Origin: Mesostigma viride
Lineage: Eukaryota > Streptophyta > Mesostigmatophyceae > Mesostigmatales > Mesostigmataceae
Direction of reading: 5' to 3'
Length of the DNA: 61,346 nucleotides
Assembly (NCBI GenBank): GCA_009746045.1
Contig: RPFO01000591.1
Coordinates: forward strand, 1 to 61,346
Below, piece by piece: positions 53,812 through 61,346 of this stretch. Numbering within the stretch: the first letter of the stretch is position 1; every line of letters starts with the position of its first letter. The translations under genes were made by a program, and so were the position numbers. Under the pieces are notes generated by a model. That model was given only the letters and a program-made list of their open reading frames with translations, did not search any database and was not told the DNA's origin.

Positions 53812-55354
53812 CCAGCTGGTCCAAGAGATGAGCTCGCCTACTTTGTTTGAGGCTTGGAAGCTCGCCTTCTCCAAGGCATTGGAGGAGTGGTTGCAGTTTG
53901 AGTGTGCTGCACCAACAGACAGACGTCCCCCAGCATCAAGGAAGCTTGCTTTGAGATTTGTGCTGAAGAGGAAGGTTGTGGATGAGGTATCAGTGCCCCA
54001 TGTCAGGCCTGTCCTGAATGAGTATCACGGCACGGGGAGTCTGCCAGGAGAGGAGCTATACACGCCAGGGATGCTACACGACACATGGAGAATTTTGCTA
54101 TGTCTCTACGTGGGGTTGCTGAACAGGGGAGCAGCTATGTCATCAGTGCTGCTGGACTTCAAGAGGGCATTTTTAAAATCTGATCCAGAAGTGGCCAGGA
54201 GGGTGTGGAAGCAGGATGAGCCTTACTGTGTTGAGGTGCCTGCCATCTGGAAGCTGGAGCTGCATCAACAATTCCTGGTTATTCTGAAGGGCCTGGAAGG
54301 ACTCAGGTCGAGCCCAATCATCTGGAGACTCACGCTGCAGGAAGCTCTGATCAGTGAGTGTGGCTTGAGAGTGTCTTCAGTTGATCCCTGTTTGCTGCTG
54401 GCCCAATGGGAGGGTCTGCCAGTGTATGCTAGTTTGCATGGAGATGATCTGCATTTGCTAGCCCCCACGACCTGGCTGAAGAAGTTTATTCCTGTCATCA
54501 GTGGCAAGTTTTCACTGGGCAAGGAGCTGTGGCAGGAGCCCAACAAGCCTGTAGTGTTCTGTGGAATGCAGGCTACCCTGTTCAGGAGGGACGGGGAGTG
54601 GAGTATCAGGCTTCAGGCTGGAGGAGATTATAAACAGACCATTGTGAAGGCCTTGCCAGAGAAGATCACCCAGGCTGCAGGACCTGAGTTGAGAGGCATG
54701 TGGGCCTGGTTTGCCAGCATCTGTGGTCCGTCTTTGATGGTCCATAGCAGAATGCCTGATGAGGTGCTTGAGGATGAGAAGCCTCGAGTCATAGCCCGGT
54801 TGGTGGAGAGTACCCCTGATCTGATCTTGTCTGGGATTGACTTTACCCAGCCTATCACCTTGGAGATCTTTGTTGACAGTTCCATGGATGCTCGCCAGGT
54901 TACCAAGGTCAGGGGGAGATCTGCTGCTCTGTTTGCTTTTTATCAGAGCAGGGCAAGTTTGTTCAGCTGGTACAGCAGACTGCAGAAGAGGGTCTGTATC
55001 AGTTCAGATGTGGCAGAATGCAGGGCCATATGCGAGGGGATCCAGTCCAGCCTGTACATAAAGGAGTTAATGCTGGAGCTGGCTTCAGTTACCCCTTGGA
55101 CCTTGCAGATGGAGACGTTGTTGCTAACAGACAGCATGGGTATGGTCCAGTTTGTTCACAAGCAGCTGGCCAGGAGCCGGGACCTGGATTATTTGTTGCT
55201 GAAGGAGTTGGCCAGTTTGGTTGACTTAAAGCATATCCCTGGCGAGGAGAACCCTGCTGATGCATTGACAAAGTTGCCACACAAGGCCCCAGCCCAGTAC
55301 AATGTACTGAGGAAGCTCATGAATGCTGGCTGTCAAGTCGGTCTATCTGTCTAA
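53792..55354 (+). pseudogene. pol: Pol part B (RT-RNaseH) of element 3, out of frame with part A
   Basis: The frame opens at 53792, directly after a TAA, and overlaps part A by 20 bp. It has no proper ATG at the start. The first residues, NSPLTYDQLV, match HSPINYQGLV of element 2 and HSPMSFDD of element 1, which locates the lost linker. Reverse transcriptase has DFKRAFL near 54156, GLEGLRSSPIIW near 54291 and HGDD near 54438. RNase H has FVDSS near 54870, DVAECRA near 55006, LTDSMG near 55127 and NPADAL near 55252. All catalytic residues are kept and no stop interrupts the domains, so the break is probably recent. Without recoding the enzyme would not be made from this copy. Confidence 0.78.
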
Positions 55355-56102
55355 AAGCTGAGAGCTGGGTGCTTAAGTCTCTGGATATCAGGCTGGGAGC
55401 TTGATTGTACATAATCCTGAGCACACCTTGAGGGGTGAGACATGTCTCTGGTGTGGGAATGTCTGACATTGTCTCTGATGGAGAGATGTCTATCTGGGGT
55501 TTTCATCTCAGTCTGAGGTTTCCCCAGATCTGTGGTTTGTGGGCGGGGTTCGATTCCCTGGTGCCGTCTTAAGGCGGAGTTTCACGGACTGGCTGACCCA
55601 TCCACCATGCTGGTGAGGTGGCGACAGGTCCCCTGATTTTCCACGGTTGGAACGAGTATGGGAGCTTGTGTTTTGCATGTGCTTCGCGTAGATGTTGTGT
55701 CTGGTTCGATAAGGGGCAGCAGACCGGCGCCGACTCCCGTCTGGGGGTCAGCAGTGTTTTCTGATGAGCTGTTGTGGGTGATCTGTGGGGTTTCGCCTAA
55801 GGTCCTGAAGGTTGTACATACTTCTCAAGTTCTTAACTGAACACCTATGGGCTGCCACAGTTGGCCAACCTCTTGTACATGGGTAACACAACGAGCCTCC
55901 CGTGAAGGGATAGGGACTCATTGTAATTTGTTTGTGCTCCTGAGCCAGTATGGGTGCTATGTACATATAATAAGGAATCCAAGCTGACTGTCATGCCCAG
56001 CGGGTTGTGACTTGTAGTCTGGGGAGGATATCCAGTACCCATTGTGTGTGTTTGTATGTAGACTTGTGTGAGCTGCTACAGCTCAAGAAAAGAAAGGATT
56101 GG
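55355..56102 (+). promoter_or_regulatory. 3' noncoding region and polypurine tract of element 3
   Basis: 748 bp without a convincing ORF. It holds the T-arm-like motif (55541-55562) and the purine tract AAGAAAAGAAAGGATTGG (56085-56102) before the LTR, almost the same as in element 2. Confidence 0.6.
55541..55562 (+). promoter_or_regulatory. tRNA T-arm-like motif in the 3' region of element 3
   Basis: The same 22 bp as 45831-45852 in element 2, centred on GGGGTTCGATTCCC. It lies 541 bp before the 3' LTR (649 bp in element 2). Confidence 0.6.
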
Positions 56103-56798
56103 AGTTAACGCCAAGCGCATTGGCGTGATCCTGATTCGGCATATCTCTGCGATTCCAGCGGCACCGGAACGAGTTCATTCCGACGAGTATCAAGAAAGTT
56201 ATGGCGTTCCGACTTCCCGGTCGCGCGCGAGCGCGAGCCGGCTGTTCTTCTAAGTCGGACGTGAATATTTGCCGACGACATATGGGGTCGACAGTAATTC
56301 CTGGGCTGACAGGAATTAGGTGCTGTACCTACGACGGTATTGGATTAATACGTCGTACGCAGGAAATAGGAACCTTAACCTGTGGTCTGTTGGTACCGCA
56401 GGCTTAGTCCTGGACTTCTAGGTGCAGATGCAATAGTCACTGTGGACTGTGCTCTGTGGTCACTGTGCCTGTATGGCAGACCTACTGTATAGGAGCTGGG
56501 CGCTGTACAGGTAGTGAATACTGTACCGGGGGTGTTATTACTGAGCAGGCCTCCTAGGCTGCTCAGGACTAGCAAGCACAGTGCACAAGTATATAAACAA
56601 TAGGCCAGTGCCAAATGGGCATCTCTTGCGAGCCCGCCTCACGTGTTGTGCCTTGACTTGGCAAACGCGTGTACAAGCCTCAAGTGTGTGAGCGCTGTAA
56701 ACATTATCCGATTTTAACAAAGCTCCGTTTCCAACCATATCACACATTGCTGCATTGCAACCATATCCTTCACATTGCGTGTGCGAAGAACGTTAACT
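56103..56798 (+). repeat. 3' LTR of copia-like element 3
   Basis: 696 bp, starting AGTTAACGCC and ending CGTTAACT. TATATAAA is at 56590-56597. The right target duplication gtcca follows at 56799-56803. Confidence 0.9.
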
Positions 56799-58569
56799 GT
56801 CCATGCACTTGTTGGGGGTACTACCCCCAAGTATACGCCAATATTGCGCTATAAATAGAAAAAGACGCTAATTAGGGCTGGGTATGCCCCAGCCAATGCA
56901 CACATTTGTTGGCAACCAAAAATCAACCATTTGTAGTTCCCTGAGTGTGTAGCTTGCTGAGCTATTTACATCATGGAAATGGCAAAACCTTGAACAGTTA
57001 TTAATTTTCCCGCAAAACAGGTATTTTTTTACCGGACATTGGGAATAAACATATCATAAACACTTCAGATAAGGCCACAAAATCAAGCGAAAATCCGGCT
57101 AACAGGGGGACAGCAGTGGTCCAAGTCCCAGGTCATTCCGACAAGTCTAGCTCAAGTTATAAGGTTTTGCGTGCTAAAACCTGAACATACGCTAAATGAG
57201 GTTTTTCTGTGTATAAGGCCACCTAGACATCATGTTTTCCATCCAAGAAGCCAAAAAACATGCCCAACTCGATCACACAACATAAGAAAAGGCTAGGCAC
57301 CTCATCTGGCCTCCCCTGCCCTCAGCATGGCCAGCCTTGCCAGCGTGCGCATAGCAACACCATCGCTAGGCATACACGCACCAAGAGAGCATACACTAAG
57401 CTCAGCCCAAGGTTACCATGTAAATTTATGCCAAGAACTCAGCAAGTATGCGTGTAAAAACCTTAGAAGGACTGCCCAAGCAATAGAGGCAACTGCAGCC
57501 TGCAAACTTGGCAGCAAATCATACATGTTGTCTGCCAAGCATTCACATCCTATCCAGCTTGCCTTGCTGCACACATAGCAGGGAAGTCTTAATGGTTATA
57601 GCTCAAGGAAAGCAATGGAAACACCTATCTAATGCAATGCCACTCATGCAGTATGGCCAGCAAAAGAACCACTCTCACCTTCCTTTCCAATATGGCAATT
57701 TGCTAAGAAGCTGATGCCAGCTTGTTAGCCTCTAGACACATGCCGGATGTCGTTCTAAAACAGGCGTGTCAGATCCGGCACATAACAAAGCGTCTGAGCA
57801 AGCTCACGTCCAAAGGATTATGGAAAACAAATGTCAACACATTACCAACAACTTGACCTCGGCGCATTTAGCATGCCAGCCACAAACTACACGAAATTGT
57901 ACGAAATTGCTAGGAATCTGACGATGCAACCGAAAGAAATGGAGCGCTTCCTGCAGGGAAACTGCCCGAAAAAAAGGCGAAAGGCCGACGTTAATGCACC
58001 TGCCTGCGTGGAAATGTTTCATGCATAAACTGGCACGCAAGCTCGAACAATAAAAGACATCATCCATTGATCAGGCGAACAAGGAAGGTGCGCCTTCCGT
58101 GAATACGTCGAAGGCGACATGCGCAGGCCTGCGTAGGTTCTTACCTTGAATGCCGGAAATGTAAAAGAAACCGGGAAGCTTCGGCACAAACTCGACAACA
58201 CCATTAAGTTAGCTTCATAATCGCTCTTTAGAGCCTACGTTGCCTCACAATAGCTGCCGTAAACCTGCATTAAATTTCATGATCCGCAAGAGAAATTATA
58301 TCCTGGACCCCCGCGCCCGTAGCCGTTCGAGAAATTAGCGATATTGCAAACCGTAAACTTTCCGCCTCGAAATGAGGTCATCAACTAATCTTCTGCGAAA
58401 TTCAAGCATTTTTTCTAGCTTTTTAGATGCCATATCGATTAATATTGCATAAAGGCATGCCGCCATGGCCACTTCCGCGAGGGTTGAGCGGTCCGGGCAC
58501 ACATTATACACCGTACGGACGGTACCGCGAATTTTTTGGCGCGGAAAATATTCGGCGCGCCACGTCCCC
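56799..58569. mobile_element. TTAA-flanked element copy C, right part
   Basis: Continues copy C from gtccatgcacttg to ...CCACGTCCCC, followed by TTAA (58570-58573). It is nearly identical to copy A (a rare difference: agaaggactg against agaaagactg). With the satellite around it, it is a segmental-duplication copy of the 21635 locus. Small frames inside are treated as non-coding. Confidence 0.85.
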
Positions 58570-61346
58570 TTAATGATGAGGATTCAGGCTCCCATGGGGT
58601 CATCATGGCTTGTCTACGTACATGGTTGGCATTTATGTAATTAATGAGGAGGATTCAGGCTCCCATGGTGTCTCCATGGCTGGCCTACGTACATGGATGT
58701 CAAGGAATAGTAAATGATGAGGATTCAGGCTCCCATGGTGTCATCATGGCCTGTCTACGTACATGGATGGCATGTATGTAATTAATGATGAGGATTCAGG
58801 CTCCCATGGTGTCATCATGGCTTGTCTACGTACATGGTTGGCATTTATGTAATTAATGAGGAGGATTCAGGCTCCCATGGTGTCATCATGGCTTGTCTAC
58901 GTACATGGTTGGCATTTATGTAATTAATGATGAGGATTCAGGCTCCCATGGTGTCTCCATGGCTGGCCTACGTACATGGATGTCAAGGAATAGTAAATGA
59001 TGAGGATTCAGGCTCCCATGGTGTCATCATGGCCCGTGTACGTACATGGATGGCATTTATGTAATTAATGAGGAGGATTCAGGCTCCCATGGTGTCATCA
59101 TGGCTGGCCTACGTACATGGATGTCAAAGAAAAAGAAATGATGAGGATTCAGGCTCCCATGGTGTCATCATGGCTTGTCTACGTACATGGTTGGCATTTA
59201 TGTAATTAATGAGGAGGATTCAGGCTCCCATGGTGTCATCATGGCTTGTCTACGTACATGGTTGGCATTTATGTAATTAACGAGGAGGATTCAGGCTCCA
59301 TTGGTGTCATCATGGCTGGCCTACGTACATGGATGTCAAGGAATAGTAAATGATGAGGATTCAGGCTCCCATGGGGTCATCATGGCTTGTCTACGTACAT
59401 GGTTGGCATTTATGTAATTAATGAGGAGGATTCAGGCTCCCATGGTGTCTCCATGGCTGGCCTACGTACATGGATGTCAAGGAATAGTAAATGATGAGGA
59501 TTCAGGCTCCCATGGTGTCATCATGGCCTGTCTACGTACATGGATGGCATGTATGTAATTAATGAGGAGGGATTTAGGCTCCCATGGTGTCATCAATGCC
59601 CGTCTACGTACATGGTTGGCATATATGTAATTAATGATGAGGATTCAGGCTCCAATGGTGTCATCATGGCCCGTCTACGTACATGGATGTCAAGGAATAG
59701 TAAATGATGAGGATTCAGGCTCCCATGGTGTCATCATGGCTTGTCTACGTACATGGTTGGCATTTATGTAATTAACGAGGAGGATTCAGGCTCCCATGGT
59801 GTCTCCATGGCTGGCCTACGTACATGGATGTCAAGGAATAGTAAATGATGAGGATTCAGGCTCCCATGGTGTCATCATGGCCCGTGTACGTACATGGATG
59901 GCATGTATGTAATTAATGATGAGGATTCAGGCTCCCATGGTGTCATCATGGCCCGTCTACGTACATGGATGTCAAAGAAAAAAAAATGATGAGGATTCAG
60001 GCTCCCATGGTGTCATCATGGCTGGCCTACGTACATGGATGTTTCATAAAAAAAATGATGAGGATTCAGGCTCCCATGGTGTCATCATGGCCCGTCTACG
60101 TACATGGTTGGCATTTATGTAATTAATGAAGAGGATTCAGGCTCCCATGGTGTCATCATGGCCCGTCTACGTACATGGATGTCAAGGAATAGTAAATGAT
60201 GAGGATTCAGGCTCCCATGGGGTCATCATGGCTTGTCTACGTACATGGTTGGCATTTATGTAATTAACGAGGAGGATTCAGGCTCCATTGGTGTCATCAT
60301 GGCTGGCCTACGTACATGGATGTCAAGGAATAGTAAATGATGAGGATTCAGGCTCCCATGGTGTCATCATGGCTTGTCTACGTACATGGTTGGCATTTAT
60401 GTAATTAATGAGGAGGATTCAGGCTCCCATGGTGTCTCCATGGCTGGCCTACGTACATGGATGGCATTTATGTATTTAATGATGAGGATTCAGGCTCCCA
60501 TGGTGTCATCATGGCTTGTCTACCTACATGGTTGGCATTTATGTAACCTGAATCCTCTCATTAAGAAAATGAAGAGGATTCAGGCTCCATTGGTGTCATC
60601 ATGGCTGGCCTACGTACATGGATGTCAAGGAATAGTAAATGATGAGGATTCAGGCTCCCATGGTGTCATCATGGCCCGTCTACGTACATGGATGTCAAGG
60701 AATAGTAAATGATGAGGATTCAGGCTCCATTGGTGTCATCATGGCTTGTCTACGTACATGGTTGGCATTTATGTAATTAACGAGGAGGATTCAGGCTCCA
60801 TTGGTGTCATCATGGCTGGCCTACGTACATGGATGTCAAGGAATAGTAAATGATGAGGATTCAGGCTCCCATGGTGTCATCATGGCTTGTCTACGTACAT
60901 GGTTGGCATTTATGTAATTAATGAGGAGGATTCAGGCTCCCATGGTGTCATCATGGCCCGTCTACTTACATGGATGGCATTTATGTAATTAATGATGAGG
61001 ATTCAGGCTCCCATGGGGTCATCATGGCTTGTCTACGTACATGGTTGGCATTTATGTAATTAATGAGGAGGATTCAGGCTCCCATGGTGTCTCCATGGCT
61101 GGCCTACGTACATGGATGTCAAGGAATAGTAAATGATGAGGATTCAGGCTCCCATGGTGTCATCATGGCCCGTCTACGTACATGGATGGCATTTATGTAA
61201 TTAATGATGAGGATTCAGGCTCCCATGGGGTCATCATGGCTTGTCTACGTACATGGTTGGCATTTATGTAATTAATGAGGAGGATTCAGGCTCCCATGGT
61301 GTCTCCATGGCTGGCCTACGTACATGGATGTCAAGGAATAGTAAAT
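58570..61346 (+). repeat. 70/71-bp satellite array, block 9
   Basis: This 2.8-kb array matches 23520-26290 monomer by monomer at an offset of about 35050, with a few differences (tctacgtac at 59390 against tcgacgtac at 24340; ccattggtg at 60727 against ccatgggtc at 25677). The hairpin variant is at 60547-60584. The array runs off the window end. Confidence 0.95.

Larger units (their letters stand above)
48857..56798 (+). mobile_element. Copia-like LTR retrotransposon, element 3 (pol frameshifted)
   Basis: This 7942-bp element is inserted into TTAA-element copy C with the target duplication gtcca (48852-48856 and 56799-56803). Ends are AGTTAACG...CTTAACT for the 5' LTR and AGTTAACG...CGTTAACT for the 3' LTR, an 8-bp inverted terminal match in the latter. 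Order is ORF1, gag, pol INT-PR, then, after a frameshifting deletion, RT-RNaseH, a noncoding 3' region with a T-arm-like motif, and LTR. It is a sister of element 2 (same gene order, similar Pol) but clearly diverged from it, especially in LTRs and ORF1. Confidence 0.92.

Noticed and set aside
388-55562. tRNA genes at the GGTTCGANTCC motifs
   Set aside because: No acceptor 5' strand, D-arm or anticodon arm with correct spacing; only the T-arm region is present.
729-60712. Many 60-127-codon frames in the satellite (MRIQAPMVSSW..., NDEDSGSHGV...)
   Set aside because: They are reads through 70/71-bp monomers. Frames change with the monomer length, and the same peptides recur in every block.

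Overview
The window is eukaryotic and non-genic. I see no host protein gene and no intact RNA gene. It is a long tandem-satellite array (about 25 kb in total, monomers of 70-71 bp, roughly 360 of them) invaded by several mobile elements, as in a centromeric, pericentromeric or subtelomeric block. The mixture of Ty1/copia-like LTR retrotransposons with an HGDD polymerase motif, a tyrosine-recombinase (DIRS/PAT-type) retrotransposon and TTAA-flanked DNA elements suggests an alga or another protist-grade eukaryote. The sequence alone does not name the species.

Layout. 1-770: truncated copy of a palindromic element. 771-1816: satellite. 1817-8271: copia-like element 1 (identical-looking 482-bp LTRs, gag, pol). 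8272-14656: satellite. 14657-19986: tyrosine-recombinase retrotransposon with split direct repeats (A1 - ORFs - B1 A2 - B2). 19987-21634: satellite. 21635-23519: TTAA-flanked non-autonomous DNA element, copy A. 23520-27880: satellite. 27881-28910: complete 1030-bp palindromic element. 28911-32716: satellite. 32717-34602: TTAA element copy B. 34603-37006: satellite. 37007-37832: unclassified insertion. 37833-39273: satellite. 39274-47117: copia-like element 2 (617-bp LTRs, ORF1, gag, pol). 47118-48737: satellite. 48738-58569: TTAA element copy C, interrupted by copia-like element 3 (48857-56798; 697/696-bp LTRs, ORF1, gag, frameshifted pol). 58570-61346: satellite.

The most unusual content is the trio of copia-like elements. 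In all three the retropepsin-like domain lies between integrase and reverse transcriptase (INT-PR-RT-RNaseH) instead of before integrase. Its catalytic triplet reads DTN or DTK instead of DTG. The integrase has a shortened D-29-E spacing. The LTRs begin AGTT and end AACT instead of TG...CA. No ordinary TGG primer-binding site follows the 5' LTR. Elements 2 and 3 carry an extra ORF before gag and share a tRNA T-arm-like sequence in otherwise different 3' regions. The gag/pol junctions differ: an in-frame UGA in element 2, a -1 overlap in element 1, a +1 arrangement in element 3.

The 1030-bp palindrome has the same AGTT...AACT ends and the same 5-bp target duplication, so it may be a non-autonomous partner of these elements. 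The tyrosine-recombinase element carries a 2A-like NPGP motif exactly between its RNase H and recombinase domains. Satellite and elements have been copied together in multi-kilobase segmental duplications, so the order of events can be read: satellite, then TTAA element, then duplication, then copia element 3.
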